NCBI RefSeq assembly: GCF_003254395.2
Contig: NC_037652.1
Coordinates: 8,544,501-8,608,500 of the forward strand
Reading direction: 5' to 3'
Length of the DNA stretch: 64,000 nt
From: Apis mellifera
Taxonomy: Eukaryota; Arthropoda; Insecta; Hymenoptera; Apidae
Below, one piece after another: positions 50,440 to 62,320 of this stretch (within the stretch, counting starts at the first letter, position 1; the number at the start of each line of letters is the position of its first letter). A model generated the notes under the pieces. The model had not been told where the DNA came from. It saw only the letters and a program-made list of their open reading frames with translations, and did no database searches. The translations under genes were made by a program, and so were the position numbers.

Positions 50440-52205
50440 GTGTCGCGTTATCCTGTTTATCCTACCGCTCTCTATCCTTCTCACAATCAAATTCTCTTTC
50501 TTTTCCAAATCTTAAAAAAAAAAAAGAAGAAAAGAAATCTTTATCTATATATCTACATTTCTTTTGTATGATTTAATTTTTTTTCGTTAGTAAGAAAATT
50601 TGTAAACTAAAAATTAAAACGAATTTTTGTAATTTTTCGTTATCCTATTTATCCTTCTCACAACTTAATTCTCTTTCTTTTTCAAATCTTAAAAAAAAAA
50701 ACTTCCATCAAAAAAGAGAAATCTTTATTTCTCTATATTATTATCTATATTTATTTTGATCAATAAAAAAATTTGTAAACTAAAAATAAAATGAATTCTT
50801 GTAATTTTTTGTTATTCTGTTTATCCTTCTCACAATCTAAAAAAAAAAAAAAGAAATCTTTATCTATATATCTATGTTTCTTTTGATCAGTAAAAAAATT
50901 TGTAAACCAAAAATAAAATGAATTCTTGTAATTTTTATCCTGTTTATCCTCCTCACAATCTAATTCTTTTTCCTAAATCTTAAAAAAAAAAAAAAAGAAA
51001 TCTTTATCTATATATCTATATTTCTTTTGATCAGTAAAAAAATTTGTAAACTAAGACGAATTCTTGTAATTTTTCGTTATCCTATCACTCTATCCTTCTC
51101 ACAACGTAATTCTCTTTCCTTCTCAAATCTTAAAAAAAAAAAAAGAAGAAGAGAAATCTTTATCTATATTTCTTTTCAGTAAAAAGAATTTGTAAACTAA
51201 AAATAAAACGAATTCTTATAATTTTTCGTTATCCTATTGTTATCCTATTTCCTCTATTTTTCTCACAATTTAATTCTTTTTTCCTTCCCAAATCTTAAAA
51301 AAAAAAAAAAAAAGAAGAAAAATCTATATATCTATATTTCTTTTCAGTAAAAAGAATTTGTAAACTAAAAATAAAACGAATTCTTGTAATTTTTCGTTAT
51401 TCTATCGCTCTATCCTTCTCACAACTTAATTCTCTTTCCTTTCCAAATCTTAAAAAAAAAAAAAAGAAAAACTTTCATCAAAGAAGAGAAAATCATCTCT
51501 CGAAATCTACATCTATGTTTCTTTTGTACGATTTAATTTCTTTTCGTCAATAAACAAATTTGTAAACTAAAAATAAAACGAATTCTTGTAATTTTTCGTT
51601 ATCCTATCGTTCTATTCACAATTTAATTCTCTTTCCTTTCCAAATCTTAAAAAAAAAAAAAAAAGAGAAATCTATATATCTATATTTCTTTTCAGTAAAA
51701 AGAATTTGTAAACTAAAAATAAAACAAATTCTTGTAATTTTTCGTTATCCTATCGCTCTATCCTTCTCGCAATTGAATTCTCTTTCCTTCTCAAATCTTA
51801 AAAAAAAAAAGAAGAAGAGAAATCTTTATCTATCTATATTTCTTTTCAGTAAAAAGAATTTGTAAACTAAAAATAAAACGAATTCTTGTAAGTTTTCGTT
51901 ATCCTATCGCTCTATCCTTCTCACAACTTAATTTTCTTTCCTTCTCAAATCTTAAAAAAAAAAAAAGAAGGAAAATCTATATATCTATATTTCTTTTCGT
52001 CAGTAAAAGAATTTGTAAACTAAAAATAAAATGAATTCTTATAATTTTTCGTTATCCTATTTCCTCTATTTTTCTCACAATTGAATTCTCTTTCCTTCCC
52101 AAATCTTAAAAAAAAAAAAAAAGAGAGAAATCTATATATCTATATTTCTTTTCGTCAGTAAAAGAATTTGTAAAATAAAACGAATTCTTGTAATTTTTCG
52201 TTACG
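50440..52205 (-). repeat. Tandem satellite of about 11 units of about 150 bp
   Basis: On the plus strand the unit reads TTCGTTATCCTATCGCTCTA, TCCTTCTCACAATTTAATTC, TTTCCAAATCTTAAAAAAAA, GAAATCTTTATCTATATATC, TTTCTTTTCAGTAAAAA, GAATTTGTAAACTAAAAATA and ACGAATTCTTGTAA. It repeats at roughly 130-190 bp, and units differ mostly in the length of the internal poly-A run. Each unit carries TTTCTTTTCAG or a variant of it, which on the plus strand looks like a splice acceptor, but no plus-strand gene is seen. Confidence 0.93.
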
Positions 52206-53890
52206 AAAGATAACGCATCTTTTACATAATTTATTACCACGAGAGAGCGCACTGTTCTCGGATACGAACGGATACGACGAGCCATCCAAGGGGCGCATAA
52301 AAAAGTGAGCAACAGTTATGATCTCGAGACACGATTCACATTAAACCGGGAATACTCTTGCTTGAATGCAATGCTGTATCTTCCAAGTAAATGAAACGTG
52401 ATACGAAGTTGACTCGAAGGTTATTAGGTCAAGGAAACATTCTCGAAGTTTCCCCCTCATCCACTTTGCGCAGCACCGTCGCGTCGCTTTACTCCGCAAC
52501 ATATTTCCTACATTTCGAACGTAACCGGATACATCCGTCCACGTTTCACGCGCAATGTGCGTGGCAGCGTAACTATCATTAAATTTGAACTCGCGTCTCA
52601 TGATTCGCGTCACGTTGTAATTTTAAAAGATTCAAAGTTTATAAAACTGTGAAAATTGTATTACACTCTACTCTACTACTCGAAATTCGTACGTTGAATT
52701 TAATCTTGTTCGAGGTGTAATTCCAAATTTTCGCGTGCTTGTAAATCTCATTACGCGTATCGCCGTGTAAGCCGATTACTCGCGCTCAATTGAATCAACG
52801 ATTTGAGACGAGTTCTCTCTTCTCGACGCGTTCGTTTATCATTCTAACTCTTTAGAAATAATTAGTCAGAAATAAAAAATTACTTTTCTTTTTTTTCTCT
52901 CTCCTCGAAATATAATAGGAAGGACGTTTCAAACTCGTCGCACCAATGTCCCATTAAATACGTTCCCTCTGATAAGCGAGGAACTTGTATTCAAAGATAC
53001 GAAAATTACTTTCGAAAGATAAATAGCTGGTTGGTTTCCACTTTGGGAAGGAAGAACATATACTTAAGAGGATTCCATTTGTTACGCACAGGGGTGAAAG
53101 ACAAGCTGTTTAAAAACGAGAGTTTCTTTATTTGCTTAAGCACAGGTCCAGGATGAAATCGAGTTTTACAAACGAGCGGAAATCTCTCCGATTCTCCCTG
53201 ATTTAGATATTTTTATCGTTTTAAATGATAAAGCTTCATTAATCTATTTTCGAGGGATGATATAATAATTTTTTCCCTCTATGATAAAATTAGCAAATTC
53301 GTTCGTAATGAAGCGATCACTCTCTAATTAATCTCTCTCTCGTCTTCTTTGATTCTTCTTCGATACCCTCTTTCTCATCGATTGATCGAGCTTCGATTTC
53401 AAAGGGGTGAATCGAGGAAAGTTTGCCCTCTCAATTACGTGTCAATAAACAAATTCTCGCAATTCGCTCGAACGATAATCCACGAACGATAATCGAAAAA
53501 AGGAAAGGATAACATCGCTTCCTTCCAGCTTTGTCAACGTCTACAGGCGAAAAGAGTTTACAACCTCCTTTCTCCATTATTGGGAATAAAAGCAAACGTT
53601 TCCACTTGACCCAGATTTCTTTCGCGAGCGAAAGAGTGACGAGGATTTTTTTTTCCCACCCCTTCCTTTCCTTCCTCTTCTTTTCCAAGGGGAGAAGAAA
53701 AAGCGTGGCAATTTTTCCCTCCACTCCTTTTCGAATTCAAAGAAGAGGACACGCGACTTCATCGGGAGAACCTTCCATAATATAATTTTATTAATATCAC
53801 GAAAGTTATTGCGATTGTGGAAATTCTCGTTCTCCTTTTCTTGCTCAAACGATAATTTAATTACGCAATCCTCGCTCGACCAGAAAGATA
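52206..53890 (-). other. Non-coding stretch in intron 1
   Basis: Frames of 60-120 codons on both strands (52341-52613 and 53431-53936) overlap each other and have no recognised domain. No repeat structure is seen. Confidence 0.5.
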
Positions 53891-53892
53891 TA

Positions 53893-55156
53893 TTGGCAAC
53901 TAAGTAATTGCGGATTTTACTCATAGATGGCTTCAATTGAATTTTTAGGTTTGCTGGCGTAGTCCAAATGTAATTAAAAACACATTTTGATAGTTGACAA
54001 TTCAGCTGTCAATCAGTAAAAAAAGTTTTTTGCGTAGTTTTCGTTTGGCATTCGTTGAAAAATGAAAAATCAAAAGGAACATTATCGTCGTATTTTGCTT
54101 TTTTATTTTCGCAAAGGGAAAAACGCATCGCAAGCTCGCAAAAAGTTATGCGCTGTTTATGGCGACGAAGCCTTAAAATAACGACAGTGTCAAAATTCGT
54201 TTGACAAATTTCTGGTGATTTTTCACTCAAAGACGAAAAATGCTCTGGTCGTCCAGTTGAAGTTGATGACCTAATCGAAGCAATAATCGATTCGGATCGT
54301 CACAGTACAACTCGTGAGATTGCAGAGAAGTTTCATGTATCGCATACATGCATCGAAAACCACTTAAAACAACTTGGCTATGTTCGAAAACTCGATACAT
54401 GGGTTCCTCACGAATTGAAAGAAAAGCATTTAACGCAACGCATTAACAGCTGCGATTTGCTAAAGAAACGTAATGAAAATGATCCATTTTTAAAACGACC
54501 GATAACTGGCGATGAAAAATGGGTTGTTTACAACAATATCGAGCGGAAAAGATGGTGGAGCAGGCCACGTGAACCAGCTCGAACAACATCAAAAGCTGGT
54601 ATTCGTCGAAAGAAGGTTTTGTTATCAGTTTGGTGGGATTACGAAGGAATTGTCTATTTTGAACTCTTACCACCCAACCGAACGATCAATTCTGTTGTCT
54701 ACATCGAACAACTAACGAAATTAAACAATGCGGTTGAAGAAAAGCGGCCCGAATTGACAAATCGAAAAGGTGTTGTATTCCATCGCGACGATGCAAGGCC
54801 ACGCGCATCTTTGGTCACTCGGCAAAAATTATTGGAGCTTGGCTGGGATGTTTTGCCACATCCACCATATAGTCCTAATCTTGCACCATCCAATTACTTT
54901 TTGTTTCGATCTTTACAAAACTCCTCGAATGGTAAAAATTTCAATAACGATGATGATATCAAATCGTACCTGATTCACTTTTTTGCTAATAAAAACCACA
55001 AGTTTTATGAACGTGGGATTATGATGCTGCCTGAAAGATGGCAAAAGGTGATTGATCAAAATGGACAACACATTACAGAGTAAAGTTATTTAGTTCCATG
55101 AAAAAATTGTCTTTGATTTTCTAAAAAAAATCCGCAATTACTTAGTTGCCAATCAA
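53893..55156 (+). mobile_element. Near-full-length inactive mariner element (copy 1)
   Basis: A terminal inverted repeat beginning TTGGCAACTAAGTAATTGCG at 53893 is mirrored at the right end (CGCAATTACTTAGTTGCCAA, ending 55152). A right-hand TA follows at 55157-55158 and a left TA lies at 53891-53892, as for mariner insertion into TA. The length of about 1.26 kb is that of a complete mariner. The outermost few bases seen in copy 2 (TTGGGTTGGC) are eroded on both ends here. The element lies in intron 1 of the CUB gene, antisense to it. Confidence 0.93.
54062..55083 (+). pseudogene. Mariner transposase, broken by stop, frameshift and catalytic substitution
   Basis: The start ATG at 54062 begins MKNQKEHYRRILLFYFRKG, the mariner helix-turn-helix region. 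Codon 40 is a TAA (54179-54181) where the family has Glu/Lys before RQCQNWF. Near 54208-54216 about four bases are missing, which shifts the frame. The rest is open to the stop at 55081-55083, including the longest open segment from 54415. The first catalytic Asp is present (ITGDEKWV) and the second is present (FHRDDARP). The third, 34 residues later, is Asn: PSNYFLF instead of the family's PSDYHLF. The upstream SPDLAP is also SPNLAP. Either lesion alone would abolish activity. The family's usual length is about 345 residues, and the total span here agrees. Confidence 0.93.
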
Positions 55157-55158
55157 TA

Positions 55159-57054
55159 GAAGTTTGTTGTAAGTATTCATTGTTCATTGACACGCGGCCT
55201 GAAAATATTTTAAACAGCCTTGCCAACTGGAAGCCTCGAGTTTTTATTCTCCACGATGAATTCAATTTTAAATTAACATTTTCATTGAGAATTTTCTTTA
55301 CATCATTCCACCACGAGTACAAACATATATCCCTCCCTCTATTTATCTCTCTCTAATTTTCCTCTCCTCCTCGTCCACCGGATCTCATTTTAAAGGGCAA
55401 GCAGGAAGAGGAGGGGGGGGTCGAAGTAGAAGGAAATTGCAACTCGCTGGAAACCTTTCTGGTTATATATTCTACGAAGCATCGTCATGGAGATATCCGA
55501 CGCTTCCGACGATTGTTATATAAGTTGCAGACAATTTTCCCTCCGCTTCTTCTTTCGTGACCATCTCCACCCCCCTCCTCCCCGTATTGTATTCTTTTCT
55601 TTCCACTTTCCACTTTCTCCTTCTTCCGCGACAATCGCCCTTGTTATCGCGACGGCTGTTTCATCCGTCGCCCTCCCTCGTCCATTCATCCGTTTTTATT
55701 TCAACGCGGGTTTATAGGAAAAGTGATCACGGGTCAAGAGAAAATTGCCCGTGCCGCAACCTTTCAAGGACTGGCTTACTTATATATATATATATATATA
55801 TATATCGTGTGCCTGTCATAAATCGTGTACATATTTCATGAGTTTTCCGCGTGTATAGAGCTCTGTCGGGGCGACTAATGCACCTTTTGATGCATTGTGC
55901 GACCAAAATTCTTTTTCTTTGTTGATTTATTTAGTAGGTGAAATAGTGAAAGGAAGTTAGAGAAAAGGACAGCTCGTTTCGGTTTATAGCGTATCGTTGT
56001 AATGTATTATTGTTCGAGGGAACTTCGTTTCAAAAATTTTTTTTTCCGTAGCTTGTTTAGAAAATTCGCGAGCTTTTATTCGCGAAATTTCAAAACGCGT
56101 GAAACGATTTTATATACATATTGTATTCAAAAGGATTCTAAATTAGTTTTACTTAACGAAACCGATGCAATTTTAAGCGCGAATTTTTCGCGCTTCTCTT
56201 TTTCATCCTGAATAAAGCGTAAAATTTTATATTATGAAATTTAATTAATCAATGAAACGTAACAAATTTTTCCTTCCCCTTCCTTTTCGCGGGACGTTGT
56301 ATATTTGTATATTTATATACAACGTTTTTTTCAAATTTATAAAATATCCCCCTTCTTTTTCTCCTTTCCTTTCAATTTAAATTCTCGTTCGAACGTTATG
56401 ATTTCCTTTTTTATTCAATCCCCCCTCCATGTACCTCGTCGACATACAGTATAACGGGGAGAAATTAAGGCATATGTATGTGGCAGTGAAATTAAAGGAT
56501 CACGAAAATTTTCGTTGGAAAATTGAAAAACTATTTGTCTAACGTCAACTGCATACTTTTCGTTTAAAGTATATATATATATATATATAATAAAAAGTGA
56601 ATGGACCAAAAATTTCTAAATTAACTTTTGCAGCAATCTTTATAACAAGAGAAAGGGAGGGAGGAGGGGGAAAGCTCGTTTTTTTTTCTATTTAAAAATT
56701 ATGAAAAAAATTTGTTTCGAGCCAGGAAGCACTTTATTTCAGGAAATTTCAGGGAGAAATGGAATATCTCGCGTAATTGAACGCGAGTAATAAGTAATGA
56801 AAAAGAAAGTTTGTACCGGTCGTGCAATTTTCAAATGTCACGAGACGAAGCCAGGAATCGCGATGCTAATCAACGTGAATGAACATCCGTTGCGCAGGAT
56901 TGCAGGATTAAACTGAACGTCAAATTTACAATAACCCACTATGGTGAGTATCAACAATTTCCTCCAACTCCGCCAATTCTATTGCGTTTATTCTTCTTTC
57001 ATCTCTCTTCGAGGAACGGCTATCTCGATGTGGAAATCTACGTCGTACGAATGT
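55159..57054 (-). other. Non-coding stretch in intron 1
   Basis: Contains (TA)n microsatellites at 55780-55805 and about 56567-56589, and AT-rich sequence. No gene is supported. Confidence 0.55.
55780..55805. repeat. (TA)n microsatellite
   Basis: Thirteen TA units without interruption. Confidence 0.9.
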
Positions 57055-57543
57055 ACCAGGTTATGCCACCAGGTAACTTTATTATCTGTACATCTCGCTT
57101 GTTTGTGGAGATATTAAAAATTGTTTCGAACAAAAGTTGAATGGTTTCAAGAGGGGCATAATACGGTATAATTACTTTTTTTCTTAGACGGTTGCGTGAA
57201 GAGGTAATGTGAAGATGAATTTTATTCCTTTTAAAAAGAATCATATATTTTTTGATGCATGTGAATAGATGAATATATTATACAATTCCATCTTCATGCG
57301 TTAAAAAATACGTAATCTCTTTTAAAGCGACAAAGTTGACCTCCACGAATCCTTTATGCGTTAACGCTAGGGGAAAATGAATTAAATCAGAATACAGTCC
57401 GCTTGAAACCATTCAACTTTTATTCGAAATATTTTTCAATATTACGAAAAATAAACGAGATATTTGCAGATGTAGAGATTACGTGAGACACCCGGTATAT
57501 TTACGTACCCTGTAGAATCAAAAAATGTATTGCTGTAGCAGCT

Positions 57544-57662
57544 CAGGTAAGTATACGAAAGGTAAGTAACTCTAGAATTAAGAAAACTGTTGAAAAAAAC
57601 AATTAAAAAACAAGAAAAGCAGCAGCAGGTAAGTATTTTAGGTAAGTATTTAAGGTAAGTAT
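57544..57662 (+). promoter_or_regulatory. Cluster of five splice-donor / U1-complementary motifs, plus strand
   Basis: GGTAAGTA occurs at 57546, 57561, 57628, 57641 and 57654. Two of these sit in CAGGTAAGTAT (57544-57554 and 57626-57636), which pairs perfectly with the 5' end of U1 snRNA. No plus-strand coding exon precedes them, so they are probably part of a repeat element rather than working donors. Confidence 0.6.
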
Positions 57663-57719
57663 ACAAAATTTTACATAAATTTTTCTTTTGCGAAATATTA
57701 ACAAAAATTCACGCGCCAC

Positions 57720-59110
57720 CTCTTGTCCAATTATATTCTCCTAATACAATTCGTCAAAATTTCGTTTTTCCAAGAATTTTAAAAATTCCAGGAATTTGAC
57801 GTCATTTCCAAGAATTGCTGAAATTCTTGGAAAAATTCTTCGAACGACTTCTTATCAACTTATGTTCTCCTAATACAAAGTCGAAATTTCGGCCAAAAAT
57901 TTCGTTCGTTCAAAAATTTCTCGATGGACCTCCTATCAACTTATGTTCTCCTAATACAAAATCGAATTTTCGGCCAAAAATTTCGTTCATCAAAAATTTC
58001 TCGATCGACCTCCTATAAATTTATGTTCTCCTAATACAAAGTTGAAATTTCAGCCAAAATTTCCAAAAATTTTAAAAATTCCAGGAATTTGACGTCATTT
58101 CCAAGAATTGTTGAAATTCTTGGAAAAATTCTTCGACCTCGAATGACCTCCTATGAACTTATATTCTCCTAATACAAAGTCGAAATTTCAGCCAAAAATT
58201 TTGTTCGTTCAAAAATTTCTCGATCGACTTCCTATGAATTTATGTTCTCCTAATACAAAATCGAATTTTCGATCAAAAATTTCGTACATTTAAAAATTTC
58301 TCGATCGACCTCCTATCAACTTATGTTCTCCTAATACAAAATCGAATTTTCGACAAAAATTTCTCGATCGACCTCCTATGAACTTATGTTCTCCTAATAC
58401 AAAGTCGAAATTTCAGCCAAAATTTCGTTTTTCCAAGAATTTTAAAAATTCCAGGAATTTGACGTCATTTCCAGGAACTACCAAAATTCTTGGAAAAATT
58501 CTTCGAACGATCTCCTATGAACTTATGTTCTCCTAATACAAAATCGAAATTTCAGCCAAAATTTTGTTTTTCCAAGAATTTAAAAAATTCCAGGAATTTG
58601 ACGTCATTTCCAGGAACTACCAAAATTCTTGGAAAAATTCTTCGAACGACCTCCTATCAAATTATGTTCTCCTAATACAAAGTCGAAATTTCAGTCAAAA
58701 TCTCGTTTTTCCAAGAATTTTAAAAATTCCAGGAATTTGATGTCATTTCCAAGAATTGCTAAAATTCTTGGAAAAACTCTTCGAACGACCTCCTATCAAC
58801 TTATGTTCTCCTAATACAAAGTCAAAATTTCAGCCAAAATTTTTATCTACTAAGAATTTTAAAAATTCCAAGAATTTGATATCATTTCCAAGAACTGCTA
58901 AAATTCTTAGAAAACTTTCTCGAACGACCTCTTGTCAACTTATGTTCTCCTAATACAAAGTCGAAATTTCAGCTAAAATCTCGTTTTTCCAAGAATTTTA
59001 AAAATTCCAGGAATTTGACGTCATTTCCAAGAACTGTTGAAATTCTTGGAAAAATTTTTCGAAACGACCTCCTATTAATTTATGTTCTCCTAATACAAAC
59101 TCGAAATTTC
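57720..59110. repeat. Tandem satellite inside the island (unit about 140 bp, with 80-bp short form)
   Basis: Thirteen copies of TTCTCCTAATACAA occur, the first near 57740 and the last near 59087. The long unit is AATTTTAAAAATTCCAGGAA, TTTGACGTCATTTCCAAGAA, AAATTCTTGGAAAAATTCTT, CGAACGACCTCCTATCAACT, TATGTTCTCCTAATACAAA, TCGAAATTTCAGCCAAAATT. A short form lacks the first half. CCAAGAATT and AATTCTTGG inside the unit form an inverted repeat. At the right edge (about 59125-59162) the sequence turns round: AGGAGAATATAATCCGACAA is the reverse complement of the left-edge CTTGTCCAATTATATTCTCC. Confidence 0.92.
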
Positions 59111-59214
59111 GAACTTGCCAAATTTTCGACTTTGTAACAGGAGAATATAATCCGACAAGAGGTATATTTTCCAAATTTTTATATTAAACACAATGTTAAA
59201 TTTTTTAGAAATTT

Positions 59215-59859
59215 ATACTTACCTATACTTACCTATACTTACCTTTTATTTCCGCCATATTATCAGGAATTAATCATTTTTTATACATTTTACTTAATAC
59301 TACGTATAGGATGTCTCACTGTTATCACTTGAAATATCTCACTTATTTTTGGTAATATTAAAAAATACATGGAATAAAAATCGAATGGTTTCCAAAAAAC
59401 TATATTTCAATATTATTAATTTCTTTCTAAATAAACGCGTAAAAAAGTTATGAAAGTCGATATTATTTTTTTAATCGGAATTATGTATTTTTTAACACAC
59501 GAATGAATGTAACTTATCATTCTCTATAAAAAAGTATTAAACCATATATATCAAAAACTTATTGATTTAGAAGATAATTTATTGTAATTAAATATCTTCT
59601 AAACTAACAGTTTTTCGCTATAAATGATACTTGTAAGTACTTTTTTTATAGAGAATTACACGATACATTTATTTATGTATTAAAAATTATATAATTTCGT
59701 TGAAAAAAATAACGTCGATCCTATAAATCCTTTACGCATAGGGAAAAATTAATAACATCGAAGTACAACCCTCTTAAGAATCACTCAACTTTCGAAACAT
59801 TTTTTAACATCTCAACAAACGAGCGAGATATACCAGATGATAAACGTGGCATACTTACC
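59215..59859 (-). promoter_or_regulatory. Splice-donor / U1-complementary motifs, minus strand
   Basis: ATACTTACC, the reverse complement of GGTAAGTAT, occurs at 59215, 59225 and 59235 in a 10-bp tandem repeat, and again at 59851. On this strand they lie inside intron 1 of the CUB gene in sense orientation, so they would be transcribed as U1-binding sites. They mirror the plus-strand cluster at the other end of the island. Confidence 0.6.
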
Positions 59860-59870
59860 TAGAATACTTA

Positions 59871-62320
59871 TGTAAAAACAACTCATTGTATCGAATTATC
59901 CTCCTCCGGATAAAACCACACCAACACGTAAGTATAAATCCAGAAATAACTCTCAATTATCGATAATAATTGTATCTCGCATAAAATAGCCATGTAATTT
60001 CTATCCTTCCGAATCTAAGAGAAAGAAAAATTTCTCTTCTTCGTTCGAGAAGAATCCTTCTTGAAACTCGAAACAAGAAAAAAAAAAAGAGAGAAAGAAA
60101 CGGGGGAATTTTGCAAAGGAGAAGGTGCCGCCATACTTTCCCCGCAACGGTTCTACTACTTCGCGTTTGAAGACGTTCGCCCGAGGTGTAACGTGGTCGG
60201 CGCAAAATAAAGAAAAAGACGAGCGAGCGACGAAGCGACGAAGGCGACGAAGAAAGGAGACGAACAGGCCTTCGGCTTTCACGGCCGTTGGCCATAAAAT
60301 GCGGCCCTCTCCCCCCTCCCCCCCTTCTACCCGCTGAAGCCGGCTTACGCGGAGCCCATTTAAGCTCGAGAGCCCGGCCGAGAGCGTATAAAAGTCGTGC
60401 GTTAAGCGGCGAAATTAATTTCTCCGCTGGCGCGCGAGTGTTTTTTCAGCGGCGGCGAGACGCCGCCGACCGAGGCAACGGTCCTTTGTCTACCCGTGGA
60501 AAACTTTCAGCTTTCCATTTTATAATTGTGGCGCGGCCCCCAAAGTTGCACAGCCGCCGGAGACATCGCGGAATACAGTATACGACGGTACACAGTGCAC
60601 ACCGACAAAACTTGAAAACCGCGCAATTTTAAGCGAAAACCACCCGCGGCATACAAAGTGTCCTCGTAATTATCTGCAATTTATGCTAACCTCCTTCCTG
60701 GGACTGGGCACCTCGTTGCGACTATCTTAGACTCGTATCACTTTCATCGATTATTAAGCAGTTTCGTTTCGTACTACTCGTACGTTCGATCGATACGGCG
60801 TTCAACTGCTTTATCGATCGACGAAAAGTGACCGATAATCTTTACAATTTACAAGTATCTCGTATCCGTCGGTATATTCGAAAACTTTTTTTTCTTTTTT
60901 CTGGCTATTCTCCTGTAAATCGTCCGTATTTTATTCTCGGTTAACCCTCTTTCCACGGACAATGGGGAAATTTTCAAAAAAAAAAAAAAGAAAAGAAAAA
61001 AAAATAATACAACTCGCAAAAGGGAACAATGCAAAATCCAATAATGCCTGGCGATTCGAGAAGAGAAAGCTCGGGACATTGTATTATTATTTTGTGGTAG
61101 TGGTGACCGCGGCTTTATTCATTTCCTCCTTTTTTTCCTCTCACCCCTCCCTGTTTGAAGATTTGACTTTCTATAAAATCTGCATTGAAATATGACAACT
61201 AGAGCCAACCAGATATTCAGTATGCTTCGTTCAGTCACTCTTGCGTAATTGTTAAGAGAGAGAGAGAGAAAAAGAGGGGGAGCTAACTACCACTACTCAA
61301 AGAAATGAAAATAAATGGCGGTAGGAAAAGCGGTTTAGCATAGTCAAGAGCCTCATTTTTATACGTGTAAAACAGCGAACACTGTGAATAAGAATCGGAA
61401 AGAAAGAAAGGAAGAAAGGAAGAAAGGAGGTGAAAAATTAATTATTGATACGAGTCGAAGAGGAATACCGATACCTCTTCGTATTTCCCTCCCTTCCCTT
61501 CGTTCAAATTAGCCAGAAACATTTTTCAATCAAATTAAAATAATAAATTTGCCGAAATTCATTCGCGAATATAAAACAAACCTTTTCAAAACTTTTATAT
61601 TTTGCTCGAAAAGCTCACTCGCTCGATTGATTATTAAAAATTCTTCAGCGATCGATCCGCCGCATAAAGGATCAATTTTTTTTCCATTCGTGAAACGTGA
61701 TTCTTCTCTATTTTTATATTTCCAAAAAAAAGAAAGGAAAAGAAAAATAGCGATAATACGATTTTTTCAAAAACGATCCCTTTCAAAAAGTGTTGTACGT
61801 GGAATTTCAACCGACGAGAAAAAAACAAAAAAGAGAAAGAAAAGCGAATTAAAAAATCGTTAACGGCAGAAACTGAGAAACTGAAAATTAGGAAAAACAC
61901 GGAACAAGGAACGGGGATATCGAAGACGGGTGTTAAAATTCTGCTCGCCGAGCGTGGAGCGGCTCACGAGTTCCATTTGGATGATGGAACCTGCATACCG
62001 CCGATCGGGAGAAAAATGTTAGGCGCGTCCGGTGAAGCCGTGAAACATGGCGAAGTTGGCCACGATACGAGGAGGAAGAAAAGAGAGAAAATCGCGGTGG
62101 TAAGAAGTCAAAGGATCGCGTGGCTCGGCCACGTGACCGGAATCCGACAAAGGTGCACGCCCGCCGACAAAGACCGGTGAGATCCATCGATTCTAAAGTC
62201 GTTTACGAATTGGCTAACGGTGGAGAGAAGGAATTCGAAACGAGAACCGAAACCTTTTCGAAAAATCTTCCATGGAACGAGTATCCTTTCGACGGAACAG
62301 ATTTTTTTCTCTTCACTTAC
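59871..62320 (-). other. 5' part of intron 1
   Basis: From the donor GTAAGTGAAG at 62320 leftwards. Apart from the GC-rich island at 60120-60650 it holds A-rich tracts (60974-61006), a GA tract (61255-61274) and no recognised exon. Confidence 0.6.
60120..60650. promoter_or_regulatory. CpG-rich island with a plus-strand TATA-like box
   Basis: A patch clearly richer in GC and CpG than its surroundings (for example GCCGCCGACC and GCGGCGAAATT-type sequence). TATAAAAG stands at 60387-60394 on the plus strand. Frames of 70-114 codons on both strands overlap and show no domain. It could be an intronic promoter or enhancer, or the first exon of an antisense transcript. Nothing downstream on the plus strand confirms a gene. 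Confidence 0.3.

Larger units (their letters stand above)
57055..59870. repeat. Composite inverted-repeat island of four related modules around a satellite
   Basis: A module of about 100-120 bp containing GAAACCATTCAACTTTTATT, a CGAAATATTTTTCAATATTA-like part and ACGAGATATTT occurs four times in diverged form. It is inverted at about 57170-57055, direct at about 57400-57505, inverted at about 59400-59300, and direct at about 59765-59870. Two copies end in GTGAGACA(C/T)CC(C/T)GTAT-like sequence (57484-57498 and, inverted, 59307-59319). Between the second and third modules lie GGTAAGTAT clusters and a tandem array. The arrangement resembles nested or foldback copies of one non-autonomous transposable element, but I cannot name the family. 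Confidence 0.65.
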
